Below are positions 45,986-57,248 of a stretch of 64,000 nt of DNA, piece after piece. The notes under the pieces are model-generated. The model saw only the letters and a list, made by a program, of their open reading frames with translations. It was not told the DNA's origin and made no database searches. The position numbers were made by a program, and so were the translations under genes. Within the stretch, counting starts at the first letter, position 1. Each line of letters begins with the position of its first letter. Source of the DNA: Talaromyces rugulosus (Eukaryota > Ascomycota > Eurotiomycetes > Eurotiales > Trichocomaceae); NCBI RefSeq assembly GCF_013368755.1, contig NC_049565.1:1116001-1180000 (forward strand), read 5' to 3'.

Positions 45986-46630
45986 ATGGCCGACCCCACA
46001 AAACGCTCAGCCTACGGCACGGCGTCGTCCGATACCGATTTCCGCAAAACATGGGATCGCGAAGAATACGCCAAAAAGGGCAAGGAAGACGAGGCCAAAT
46101 CCAGAGCAGAAGCCAAAGCCCGGTATGAAGCCAAACTCGCCGGTAAAAAATGGCACGCGCCCGTCGACTACAGCACACTGGAAACCACATCGTCGCGCAC
46201 GTCGCGGCTCGATGTCGCCTCGATGGTTGGGAAGACTACGATGGTGCCTGCGGGCTCGGCGGTCGGGAAAAGAGGGCGTAGTGCCGGTTTTTACTGCTCG
46301 GACTGCGATCTTACGTTCAAGGACAATATACAGTTGGTGGAACACTTGAATAGCAAGCAGCATTTGATTGCTATTGGGGAGAGCGGCGAGGTCAAGCGAG
46401 CCTCGGTGGGCGATGTTCGGAATCGGCTGCGCTGGTTGGCACACAAGAAAAGAGAAAAGGAAGAGGAGGATCGCAAGGCGCTCAATCTGGATCTTGGCTC
46501 TAGGTTGAAGGAACGAGAGGAGGAAGAATCAAGAGAGCGTGAAGAGAAGAGGGCAAAGCGAAGAGAAAAGCGAAAAGCTGTTAAGCAAGAAGACGAAGGC
46601 TGGGAGGGACGATTGGGAATTATTGCATGA
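45986..46630 (+). CDS. SNU23: U4/U6.U5 tri-snRNP zinc-finger protein (Snu23/ZMAT2-like)
   Basis: It is a pre-mRNA splicing factor of the tri-snRNP. The frame is intronless, 214 residues. It starts MADPTKRSAYGTASSDTDFR and continues with the conserved KTWDREEYAKKGKEDE and KKWHAPVDYSTLE-like text. The matrin-type C2H2 finger is FYCSDCDLTFKDNIQLVEHL with the second His in NSKQHLIAIG. Behind it is VRNRLRWLAHKKREKEEEDR and a highly charged helix typical of the family. It ends EGWEGRLGIIA. All key zinc ligands are present. Confidence 0.92.
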   Translation: MADPTKRSAYGTASSDTDFRKTWDREEYAKKGKEDEAKSRAEAKARYEAKLAGKKWHAPVDYSTLETTSSRTSRLDVASMVGKTTMVPAGSAVGKRGRSAGFYCSDCDLTFKDNIQLVEHLNSKQHLIAIGESGEVKRASVGDVRNRLRWLAHKKREKEEEDRKALNLDLGSRLKEREEEESREREEKRAKRREKRKAVKQEDEGWEGRLGIIA

Positions 46631-46859
46631 ATGTGTTCAAATTTACCCTCGGTTGAAATTCGGTCCATTTATATACCCACGGCGTTGAAAAAGGTCTTAT
46701 CTTAGAAGACAAATGGTGTCTCGTTTATGTATAAATATCAGGAACACAAAAATAATGCATTTGCCATAAAGTTATCAAAATCCCAATTTCCTATAAACAT
46801 ATCTCCCATGCCAACCCCCAAACGCCTTGTATAAGATGCAAGTTATTTCATCACGATGA

Positions 46860-49800
46860 TTATTCAACGCACTCAAGCCCTTCCAACGCTCTCATGGCCC
46901 GGCCACCCTCTTTCTCGAAGACGCCAATAAGCCGTTCGCATTCAAGCTTTAGCTTCTCTTCGCCGTCTTTCGCGTTAAACTTGATCCACTCATCCACTGT
47001 CATTTTCATCTCTGGACTGGTCAACATTTGTTTGCTAATATTCAGAGAACCGGTAAAGCCACGATTTTCCTTGTCTGCCAAACTGTCTAGAAGAAGTTGC
47101 TCGATATCAGACGGCTTCCACGAATGTGTCGAGGACAAATTCCCCGTTTTGAGCTGGCGTTTTGAGGGCGATAGAGTCGGGGTACTCGTAGCGAGAGGAA
47201 CTCTTGTCGTCTGCGTCTTCGCCGGTGAGAAAATAGGCGGCCTCGCAGAAGGCGGTCTAGCAGAAGGTGGCTGATTTTCTGCATCAGATGATTGAGGGGA
47301 CAGTGAAGGGGTTCTCTCTTGTGTGCCACTACCGGGTATCACGCCTTCGCTGCTCTGCGGAGGTGAGCTCTGTGCCACTGATTCGATGAAACTTTGTGCA
47401 CGGTGCGTGTCTTGGGGAAGGTCACTATAGCGCTGCGCAGTCTTGGGCGGAGCCTTCAATTTAGACGGTCGTCCTCGTTTTGGCTGTTCCTTAGCTTGTG
47501 ACACGACCTCTGGTTTGTTATCTTCATCCATATTTCGTTGCAATTCGTCTTCTTGCTCCTTGGCGGCCTTGGACGGCGCCTTTGATTTCGCCGGCCGTCC
47601 TCGCTTTGGCTGATCCTCTGTCTTTGGTACGACGTCTTGTGCATGATCTTCAATGGCCGTTGATGATTGTGTCAAGGTCTGATCTTCATAAGCATTCTGT
47701 TCCGGTCCGTCCTCTTGCTCTTCGGCATTCTCTATGGTTTGTTTTCGTTGTTGCTGGGGCTCCGGTAGTTGTTTCTGAGATTGTTTTGCTGGTCGTCCTC
47801 GCTTGGCCTTTGGCTTACTATGCTGCTCTATTTCTAAACCACGATCTTCAGCGTCTTTGGATAGATGTCCACGTTTGAGTTTTGTTTGAGCAGGGTGAGC
47901 TTTATCTTCTTGCAGTTTATTCTCCACAGGAATTTCATGTTCGTCCGCAATTTCGATTTCCTCTTCTTCTTGTGACTTGCGCTTCCGAGCGTTCTTGCGT
48001 GTTGTCGATTTAGATTCGGTATGGTTGAGTGAAAGGTTGGCCAGTTCATCGCTAGCGTCAACAGAAGAAGCTCTGCTCACAGGTTCTTTCTCAGTCTCGG
48101 TTGTCTTTGTCGACCTTTTTGCTTTGTCTGTAGCCTGTTTTCTGCCTTGCTTTTTCCCTTGTTTCGACGCTGGTCGAGGCTCCTCGACTGGTATCTCCGC
48201 GAAAACAGATGATTTTTGGGCCGGGCTTGATTCAAGTTCGTCTTTTTCGCTAGCAGTGTAAGGATGTTCCTCGAGATACTCCTCCTCAGGGGTATGGTCC
48301 CGCTCCAGTTGCATAGGTTCAGGCTCATCTTCGAGTTCAGGTTCAGGCTGAACAGAAGCCTTGCCCTTTTTGGGTTTCTTAGTAGTAGGCTTGCGTTTAG
48401 ACTCTTTCTTAGTCTTGGGTTCAACAGGTGCTTCGACGATGGATTCTGTGTCGAGAGCCGGGTCAAGTTCATCTTCAGGAAGTTGTTCGGGTTGTTGCTC
48501 TTGCTCGTCCACGGTTTCCTCGCCCAAAACACTGCTGCCGGGATTTTGTGCGCTGGCAGTCGAGGCAGATATAGATTGTTTCCCAAATCTGGCGCTCTCC
48601 CTTTTTTCATCCTTGTACTGGAACTCAAAAGGCTCCGAATTTTGCAAGGTTCGATCATGATCTTCCTCAATAGCAGCGTCTAGAACAGATTCGTCCCGGG
48701 CAATGTGTGCTGCCATCTTCGTAGTAGCAGATGCGGTAGATGCTTTACGCGTCTTCGTACTTCCAGCCTTCTTGGCACCCTTGCGGCCTTTCTTGGCGGG
48801 GGGTTTAGGGCTAGGTTCCTCAATAGGCGCCTCTTCTACATCATCTTGTTCTGCAGCTACAGACTGCGACACTGCGCTGTTTCGGATTGCGGTGGCCCTC
48901 CTCTTTGGAGACGGTTCCTCATGTTGCGACTCTGCAGTTGTGTCCTGAGAGATAGCTTCACTCGCTCGCTTTTTGCCTCGAGTCGCACGCTTAGGCTTAG
49001 CCGGTTCGGGTGACTTATCCTCCACAGGCTCAGCTTCAGCAAATTGTTCTTCGGCAATATCTGCCTCGTCTGCAGTGACGTCCACAGTGTCTGTCTTCTT
49101 GGACTTTTTCGATTTTGGCTTGGTGGATCTCTTTCCCGCTTTGCCCTTTTTAGCTGTCGCCTGCGACATAACGCTTACGTCCATTTGGTCGTCCTCAACA
49201 GGAGCTTCTGATGTCGTCGTCATAACGGATTGTGTAGAGAGTCGCGACGCTTTTGAAACGCGTGGTTTTTTCGCTCGGGTTCCTTTCTTCGTTGACTTGG
49301 CGGCAGGAAGTGCGAAAACGAAGAATGAGCAGGTCGATGAGCGGCGATGGTGTTCCTCACTACTATTATCAGTGCTTTTTTCAAGTAGGAAAAAGGGTTT
49401 TTGAAAAAAAAAAAAAAACTCTTACAATGGATCATCGGTTTCTTCCCAGCCATCCAGTGATAGCTTGCAGTACGGGCAGCTAGCCAAGTCCGGGCTATCG
49501 TCACTAGGACAGAAGTACCAGCCCGCTTCGACCATCTGTTCGATTGATTCCCCGGTTAGTACGCGATGGTCAGGCTAGGGTCGCAAAATGTACATACCTT
49601 GTCGGACTGGCAGAGCCAACCGCGTTTACCATCGTGAGGCCAGCCTACCGAAAACGTTGCTTTTCGAGCCTCTGCAACGGACGGGAGCGTGGGATCTTCA
49701 ATCTCGGAAGGTTTGGAAGTGTTCTGCTGAATAAACATCATAATGGCCCAGCCACAATCGGGCGAGTGCTTCAGGTGTTCCTCGACTGGGTTATCGCCGT

Positions 49801-50086
49801 CCTCCCAGCCGTCCAAGGCGCGCCTGCACAGGAAACACGTCGTGTTGTCGGGGTTTGTGTCGTATGGGTTAAAGAAAAATCCAGCATCAGCGAGCTACGA
49901 CAATGTTAGTTCTTATCCAAAGACAGCGGAATTGGCTCGTTATACCTGCTCTGGCGACGGCGAATCGTATGGCCATGCTATCGGTTGGATGGTGCGCGAG
50001 GTAGTCGAAGCCCTGGACTTGATTGAGGGCACAGTGGCGTCAAAAGACGCCAGGCGCGCGGCGAAGGTGTCCATCTGGGCGCCCAT
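46860..50086 (-). CDS. BIR1: BIR-domain protein BIR1 (survivin-like, chromosomal passenger complex)
   Basis: Fungal Bir1/survivin targets the Aurora kinase complex to centromeres. Four exons on the minus strand. Start MGAQMDTFAARLASFDATVP; BIR 1 has zinc ligands in TCFLCRRALDGW and EEHLKHSPDC; BIR 2 begins ARKATFSVGWPHDGKRGWLC and continues after an intron with MVEAGWYFCPSDDSPDLASC, PYCKLSLDGWEETDDP and, after another intron, HHRRSSTC. The 790-residue tail is charged and low in hydrophobic residues, with three KRGRPAK/KRGRPSK motifs of AT-hook type, many PxxKK patches and a conserved C-terminal helix (KSDIEQLLLDSLADKENRGF-like, here SDIEQLLLDSLADKENRG). Total is roughly 950 residues, similar to yeast Bir1. 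It is divergent from TAM41. Confidence 0.88.
47440..47640 (-). repeat. Internal repeat in BIR1 coding sequence (AT-hook units)
   Basis: Two similar units code QPKRGRPAKSKAPSKAAKEQ and QPKRGRPSKLKAPPKTAQ, about 43 codons apart, and a third KRGRPAKQSQKQ unit lies upstream in the protein (near 47790). The DNA of the two units is also similar, which points to an internal duplication. Confidence 0.6.
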
Positions 50087-50522
50087 TGCAGCGTGTTCCC
50101 TGGGGAAGAGCAACGGAAGGCGCGTGTGGTGTGGTGTTGTGTTGTGTTATGTTGTGCTGGTGTTGCCCTCTGTTTACCTGCCTGTTTGCATGTTTGTTTG
50201 GACGGGCAACCGCAACCGCGGCGCGCGGCCGATGCGCGGTCAGGTGACCTCGGGCCCCGAGCTGCGCCAAGCCGTGCACGTGATCTGCCGCGGGCAGTCG
50301 TCGGACCCGTTTCGCGCCGAAGACGCTCTGGACCGCGGGCGCGGCAATCGACGTCAATCGTCCAGTCTGAGCATAGCATTATTATTGTGGGAGCCCAATT
50401 CAACAAACCTCACACGCTCCACCAGTCCTTTCTTTCTCCGACAATCGAGTTATGGTGTGATTTCGCTCTCTCTCTGCTGGTTTTTCTCGCCATACTGCTC
50501 CCAATTACTTCAGACTGTCAAC
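50087..50522. promoter_or_regulatory. Divergent promoter of BIR1 and TAM41
   Basis: The 436-base spacer separates the two start codons. A GT-rich tract covers about 50126-50165 and a GC-rich block about 50205-50345. No gene is supported here despite open frames. Confidence 0.5.
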
Positions 50523-52165
50523 ATGCGACGGCTTGTGGTGAGCTACTTACTACCCGCCCAGGTGCCCGAAACACATGTGGACTAACTTGAGCTGCTTAGG
50601 CTTTACGCAATGCGCCTCGCTTGACATCTCCCACGAGTTTGTCTCTCTCGGGAGCTCCGTTCATACCTCATGCTCTCTATACTCGTTCCTTGCGCCCCCT
50701 TTCCGCTTGCAGCTTCCATACGCTTCGCCCGAGCTCGCCGAGCAACCATCGCTTATTTGACAGGGCACACATAAACGATCAACCTCTACATGGCCTATCA
50801 CGCGAAAGAGCAATCCAATCGTCTCCTTTCTCAAGTTCGACTACACTCAACAACGGCGGCAATGATTGGGAGGACAATCCCAACTTGTCCATTTCCACCT
50901 TCTCGGAGCTACCTTCCAAAAACTTCGGAGTCAACCAACACATGATAATCAATGAAGAATTCAAGGAAGCACTGCGCCAGATACTGTGGAGGTTCCGTGC
51001 CCCGATCCGCTATGCCTTTGCCTACGGTTCTGGGGTATTCTCACAAACCGCCGCCCCAGGGATTGGACCGGGTCATCCGTCGCCGCCCCAGGCTATTCGG
51101 AATGTCCAACAAGGGAAAGGGAAAATGATTGACTTCATCTTCGGGGTTTCGCATACCCAGCATTGGCATTCGCTCAACCTACAGGAGCACCGCGACCATT
51201 ATTCCGCTCTAGGGTCATTGGGGTCCTACGCTGTCTCTCAGGTCCAGGACAACTGGGGTGCCGGCGTCTATTTCAATCCATTTGTGACGGTGAATGGCAC
51301 ATTAATCAAATATGGTGTGGTCAATATCGATACACTATGCAAAGACCTCAGTCAGTGGGACACCATGTATCTCGCCGGTCGCTTGCAAAAACCCGTGAAA
51401 ATCCTCCGGGACCACCCGAGTGTGCGACTGGCTAATCAAGTCAACTTGATATCTGCGCTGCGTCTTGCGCTTCTTCTCCTGCCAGAAACGTTTTCCGAAC
51501 ATCAACTCTATACCACGATTGCCGGACTCAGCTATATGGGCGATCCCCGTATGACGGTATCCGCAGAAGATCCGAGCAAGGTCAACAATATTGTGACTGG
51601 GCAGATGGATTACTTTCGCCGCCTATATGCTCCGTTGATTGAAAACTTGCCCAATTGTGACTTCAACGACCCTCGCTGTACCGAGTCGGACTGGATTGAT
51701 GATCCGGAGGCCAATGTACAGTTGAACCAGGACATGGACCCTGTCAAACGAGGAAATATGGTTCGCCGCCTTCCCAAATCTTTTAGGGAAAGACTATACT
51801 TTCAGTATCAGGGGCGCTATCAAATCCCTCGAGCAGAGTTTCTCAAGATGATGGAGAAAGCCAATGACGAAGATCCAAACCGCATTCACCGCCGACAAGG
51901 CGGGCCTTTTGAGCAGCGTGTTGCTGCCGATGACTCCCTGAAGGAGGAACTTCACACCGCCATCACCAAGACGATCCGGTGGCCGGCAACTATGCAGACG
52001 ATCAAGAGTGCGTTAACCGCAGGGGTTGGCAGAGCGTGGACATATGTCCGTGAAAAGCGAAAAAAGCACTCCGACTCGAAGAACAAACCGCAACCCCCCA
52101 AGTCAGACCCCGAGACGGTGCAATCGTCCGAGTCCTCTAAGACGTCTGAACCCAAAAAAGGATGA
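50523..52165 (+). CDS. TAM41: Mitochondrial phosphatidate cytidylyltransferase TAM41
   Basis: It makes CDP-diacylglycerol on the matrix side of the inner mitochondrial membrane, the precursor of cardiolipin. Exon 1 codes only MRRLV (50523-50537); after a 62-base intron exon 2 continues ALRNAPRLTSPTSLSLSGAP, giving an Arg/Ser-rich mitochondrial presequence. The catalytic core shows FAYGSGVFSQ, KMIDFIFGVSHTQHWHSLNL, the Asn-rich LGSYAVSQVQDNWGAGVYFN, YGVVNIDTLCKDL and YLAGRLQKPVKILRD. The total is 526 residues. The Lys-rich C-terminal tail (DSKNKPQPPKSDPETVQ) is probably disordered. An intron directly after five codons means a start further down is unlikely. Confidence 0.92.
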
Positions 52166-52905
52166 AAAATCCTTGTATTTTTTTTTTTTATGTTTTTCCC
52201 TCGCCAACTATATACCTCGTTCGACCTATCTCATTTGTACGGGCTGTCACGCTATAGATGAAGCATAAATGGCGTTACTTTGAAGACACTGCATGTTTTA
52301 CAGGCTTAAGCTGTGATTTGTGTATATAGATGTATACTGAAACTTTTGTTTTTGGTTGACAAGTTTGTGGTACAACCAAAATATCGGTCCACCGCGAAGG
52401 AATCGCGTCGCCGATTTCGGCTTTGCTGATAACATCCGAGCAAAAAATATATAGAGCAATCGTGCATATTTCTGCAGGCTATACAATAAAATTTTGTTAT
52501 TGAATTGATTTAGAGTACATTAGTTGATTATTGTATAGCTAGTCTATGTATTCAACTAGGTTTTATACATCAATTGATAATTCAATGTTGTATGTTCGAC
52601 TGGTGTGTCTAAATATATTGGTGTATCCGACACCACAATTGATCAATCAATAATGTACCAACTAAAGATAAATACGATTGACACTACCAAGTTAAACAAA
52701 CTATGGAATTTTCCGACTCCACGTTTGTTTTGTCTCATTGTTGGTCTATGTAGTGAAGATACGATGAAAAATGAGTCATCTGTCAAGTGAGTCATTTTTG
52801 TCTAGCACAGTAGTTGACCACCGCTACAAAACTGCCCGCACCCCGCCTTGCACCAAGTCTCTGTCTCTCTTACACTACCCTTCACCTCAACCAACACTCG
52901 CCACA
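52166..52905. promoter_or_regulatory. Intergenic, HIS5 promoter with two CpcA/Gcn4 sites
   Basis: The 740-base AT-rich spacer has no gene. Two TGAGTCA sites at 52772-52778 and 52788-52794 lie 112-134 bases before the HIS5 ATG. TGASTCA is the binding site of Gcn4/CpcA, which induces amino-acid biosynthesis genes on starvation. Confidence 0.75.
52569..52578. repeat. ATCAATTGAT palindrome, copy 7
   Basis: Exact copy in the TAM41-HIS5 spacer, about 400 bases past the TAM41 stop codon. Confidence 0.75.
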
Positions 52906-54330
52906 ATGGCTTCACGAACGTCAGCATTTGATCTTTCGAAATGCGCGCGACCTAATATTCTCAAACTACAACCTTACCGATGTGCTCGAGAGTGAGTCGC
53001 CCTGTATAGTAACGTGTTAATTTTTTTTTCCGCCGGTATACGTCATTCCGCGAACGGAGCCCAGCTAACACAACGAACGACAGCGACTACAAAGACGACG
53101 GGACAAATGTCCTGCTCGATGCGAATGAGAACGCCTATGGACCGGGTCTTGCCCTGGATGCTGCTGGTAATTTGCCCGCTGCTTCGACTGTCAATGACGC
53201 CGGGTCCCCGCAAATAGATTTTCTGGGATTGAACCGATACCCTGACCCGTGAGTTTTCCCTTTCCTTTTTTTAATAGCGCGGGGAAATCGGAATTCAATC
53301 ATATATCTAACACTTTGCGCTTTTTGGCTGTAGCTACCAAATCGAACTCAAGAAATTACTATGTAATCTGCGAAACACGAAAGTCCACACGCAAAAAGAC
53401 TTGACGCCGGATAACCTGTTCGTCGGAGTAGGATCGGACGAAGCAATCGATGCTTTAGTACGATGTTTTTGTGTCCCCGGCCGAGACAAGATTATTACAT
53501 GCCCGCCTACGTACGGCATGTACGCCGTGACCGCAGACGTCAACGATGTCGAAATCGTCAAGGTGCCGCTGGACGCGGACAATGGGTTCCAATTGCAAAC
53601 GGACAAGATCAACGAGGCACTCTCGGCGGATGAGCGGATCAAGCTCGTCTATATCTGCTCTCCTGGGAACCCCACTGCGAACCTGATCCGCAAGGAGGAT
53701 ATCCTAAAAGTACTCGAGCACCCGACGTGGAACGGAGTGGTTATCGTCGACGAGGCATACATTGATTTTGCGCCGGAAGGGTCTAGTTTGGCAGAATGGG
53801 TGAACGAGTGGCCCAATCTGGTTGTTATGCAGACTATGAGCAAAGCCTTTGGACTGGCCGGTATCCGGCTCGGAAGTGTTTTCACAACACCGGAAATTGC
53901 GACGTTGCTGAACAACATGAAAGCGCCTTACAACATCCCCAGCCCCACGAGTGTTATTGCCCAGGCAGCGCTGGCCCCGAAGAATCTTGCTGTCATGGAC
54001 CAGAACAGAACAAACATCATCACTCAGCGTGAGCGAATGCTGGCTGAAATGCCCAAGATCCCTGGAGTTGGCCGGTTCCTCGGCGGACAGGCTTCGAATT
54101 TCCTTCTCGTGCAAATTCTGGATAGCAATGGAAAGCCAGACAATGTCACTGCACTGGGGGCGTACGAAGCCATGGCAGAGAAAAAGGGCGTCGTTGTCCG
54201 CTTCCGCGGCAAGGAATACGGATGCGAGGGCAGCTTGCGGGTGACGGTGGGAACAGAGGACGAAGTGACTCGATTCTTGAAGGAATTAAAGGTCGTACTG
54301 CACAGTCTGCACACGGGGACGCAAGTATAG
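52906..54330 (+). CDS. HIS5: Histidinol-phosphate aminotransferase
   Basis: It is a PLP enzyme of histidine biosynthesis, converting imidazole acetol phosphate to histidinol phosphate. Three exons: MASRTSAFDLSKCARPNILK to YRCAR; DDYKDDGTNVLLDANENAYG to LNRYPDP; and YQIELKKLLCNLRNTKVHTQ onward. Fold-type I marks: LDANENAYGPG near the N-terminus, FVGVGSDEAIDALVRCF, CPPTYGMYAV, YICSPGNPTAN, VVIVDEAYIDFAPEGS, and the PLP-binding Lys in MSKAFGLAGIRLGS. Ends HSLHTGTQV. The two upstream TGAGTCA sites fit cross-pathway control. Confidence 0.95.
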
Positions 54331-56377
54331 ATGATAAAAGGGAAAATGCAGGTTGCATAAAAATCGAATTCTCTATAGAAAGAATACATACATGATTGCT
54401 GCAATAGAAATTTAGTTTGAGAATTTGAAATTCCACTGTTCGACCTGATAGCAGCCTGGTAGCAACATGTAGAGAAAGCTGAGCAACCTGGAATTAACCA
54501 ATAGGAGCAATTCCAACATTGATCATTGCAAGCGAGGGCATATGCCTCTTCCGGAAAAGAAAAACAGCTATACAGCACGTGCATCGGTCACCTTGCATGA
54601 ACCGCATTTGTATAAAATATCCAGATTAAAGTTTATTTATCTTTTTTTCTGATTTTATATCCCGCCATTTTGATATTGTGATCAATGCCAAGGGAGCGGT
54701 GAATAGCCCTGGCAGCGACTTTCACCACCATGATTGGCGCCAACCCCTGTTTACCCTGGTGCATAGAGCCAATCACCCAGTTGTCCGCACATGCATTCGA
54801 ATTTTCTGGAAGGAAAAAGCGGTGTCGGACAGGACTGACCGGGCCCGCTTTTGGCATGTGCAGAAATTTTTTTAATTTCCTTTTTTAAAAAAAAGATGCA
54901 TGCAGATCTAGTGAAAGTGGCCAGTCACAAAGCGCGGGACGAGGTCTCGGACTGTCGGTAGAGCAGCAAATTCTCATGTATGGCGTATGCAAGGATGTCA
55001 TGATGTACAACGCGTGCTGACTGCCTGACACCCCCTCTGTAGGATTGCATCAGAGACATCTGGACAGCCTGGCCTCCAAAATGGTGATATGTAATACGTG
55101 GACAAGCTAGTCTACTGAGCCAGCCCTATACACAATTGCTGTATTAGGCAATTGTCGCAGCTTATGTCACCAGCCAAATGTTGCGTAATCAGAAGCCAAG
55201 GCTTTAGCTGCATTTCTAGCGCGGGCAGTGTTGGCCTTTTGCCAGCAAATGGTACTGGAAATAACGCTCCGCTGGAATACATTGGTGGATTATATACCTG
55301 TCAACTGGTGCAGGCGCTGAGCCCCGACCACCAGGCCGCATGGGCGCATCCATCGCGCCGGCGCCGGTGTTGATTGCACGCTGATAATTGGGGGCAAACG
55401 CCGTTCGTTTCTGGCGGGCCGGCCTTATACTACGTAGAGTGTAGACTGCTGTAATAACAGACGTCTGTATAGAGTACTACGGACACCTGGAGTCTGGAGA
55501 CTCCGAAGAGAGTCCGACGGCTAATATAGCACCATCGAGTGAAACACTGGCCTCGGTTAAAGACAAAATTAATTGGCGGTTCTAGATTGTTTTTCCCCTA
55601 GTGGTGTGCTTTGTCTTGTCTCGCACGGTGTTATTCCGTCCAGGTTTGACGTGCCCGTACATGACATGTAGCTTCCGGGCTTGATTATGTTTTTTTTAGC
55701 ATTCTTATTCCCAAGATCGCAGATCGCACTAAACACATAAAATCGAATGAACGACATGACAAATACCCACAAGATCAATGACAGCTACGTTCGCTTCGCC
55801 GAATGTATTACCGATGATCGCCGATTAACCGGAAAAAGTCCGCTGTATCAATCTTTACGTCAAGTGGCGCGTTTGCGCGACCCTCTCTCTTGCTGGCAGG
55901 ATTTTAGTGTGCCCCTCTCTAATGGTCGTCGATCGAATTTTTAGTCCATTGTTCAAGAAAATAATGATTTTTATATTGTTTGTTGTTGTTATCATTTTTT
56001 TTGTCTTGCACACTCATGCGCGCGAATGTAATTGGCAGATGCAGCTAGTCCGAACTAGGAAAATAGATGAGTTGCCGTTTTAGGAAGTTGGTGGCCGCAC
56101 CGTCCCAAAGTAGATCTCTGCATGTTTCTAGACCTTAGCACTCTAAAGTATTACATGTATCTGCATGCGTGACCCCTCAGTTTTTATTTATTATTTTCTT
56201 TTTCTTATAGCTAATTTAGTGGATTAGATAATTGATTTGTAAATGCATGCATTGATTTCTAATAGAACATTCGCTGAGATAATGACACACGGGCTATTAT
56301 GCGAAAGCACGAGGCTTGAGGGGGAGGGAAATAATAATAATAATCACAGAAAAAAGAAAAACACCAAAAAAACAGGT
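54331..56377. other. Long non-coding region between HIS5 and bZIP gene
   Basis: About 2 kb lies between the HIS5 3' end and the 3' end of the bZIP gene. Short frames (such as 55747-55944) are unsupported. The middle, about 54.9-55.6 kb, has higher GC than the AT-rich edges. I see no gene, RNA gene or element that I can name. Confidence 0.5.
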
Positions 56378-57248
56378 CTATGACGAAATTGGTCCAAAGG
56401 CTGACCTTGGCGGGGGATGGTAAAACGGATGAATCTGTAAAGCCTGCATTATCTCCGTCTCGTCATGCGACGCGACTGGAATTACCGGACTTTGCATACT
56501 GCTTGAAGACGGCGTAGAGGGTCCCGCCGAGGTGGTGTGCGCAAAGGATCGCCAGGCTTCCAGCTCCGATTGCAGCTCGACTAGCTGTGTGTAGAGCGCG
56601 CTGACGTGGTCGGTGGATTTTTTGTAGTTGGCTTCTAGCGATTGGTGTTTGGCGTTGAGGTCTTTGATGTGCGACTCGAGGTTTTGGATGTATCGGTCTT
56701 TCCGTTCGCGGAATGTGCGCTGTGCGATGCGGTTCTGCTCGCGCCGTCTCTGAGAATAGACAATTAGTGTGATTGATAATAGAATAAGGTGGGATAGCAT
56801 ACTAAAGATTTGTCCTCGGGCAGATCATCGTCAGAGGCAGTCCCGCCCTTTGGAACACGCGTCTTCTTTGGGGTTGTCTTGTCTTTCTTGGAAGATGATC
56901 TCGTCCGCGAAGGCTTCGCAAGTGACATCTGAGGGCTGGGTGTTGACGTTGAGGAAGGGGGTGTCATGGCGGATGTTGGGACATAGGGCTCGAAGATAAT
57001 CTCTTTCTTAATAATGGGATTGTTTGAAGTGAGACCGTGGGATGGGCTTGAGGACATGTCCTGTTGTACTCCATCAGGTATTGATTCAAAACAAGTCTTT
57101 GGATTCTATGTTAAATATGTTTTCTTACCAGAGTATCGAGTGAGTAGTCGAACTTTTCCATCATGTCGTTATTATAGAACCAGCCCTGGTTGCCGGACAG
57201 CCCGGAGTTGTTGCCTGGCATGAGCATAATAGCTGGATCAAAGTCCAT
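56378..57248 (-). CDS. bZIP transcription factor, Yap-like
   Basis: Three exons: MDFDPAIMLMPGNNSGLSGN to FDYSLDTL; DMSSSPSHGLTSNNPIIKKE to LPEDKSL; and RRREQNRIAQRTFRERKDRY onward. The basic region has N-R-I-A-Q-x3-F-R, the Pap1/Yap1 type; leucine-zipper heptads follow in IQNLESHIKDLNAKHQSLEA and SALYTQLVELQSELEAW. The short C-terminal part is Ser/Pro-rich and ends RSAFGPISS. No Cys-rich domain of the oxidative-stress Yap1 kind is present, so a smaller Yap-like factor such as Aspergillus RsmA is possible, but I do not assign that name. It stands alone with about 2 kb of spacer on either side. Confidence 0.85.

Noticed and set aside
46894..49404. Several plus-strand open frames of 80-140 codons over the BIR1 tail
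   Set aside because: They are antisense shadows of a long low-complexity coding exon; the minus strand carries the coherent BIR1 protein.
49978..50406. Open frames across the BIR1-TAM41 spacer
   Set aside because: Low-complexity His/Thr/Arg translations of a GT-rich tract; the BIR1 start codon lies inside and explains the coding part.
54633..55944. Short frames in the HIS5-bZIP gap
   Set aside because: None has family resemblance or supporting splice signals.
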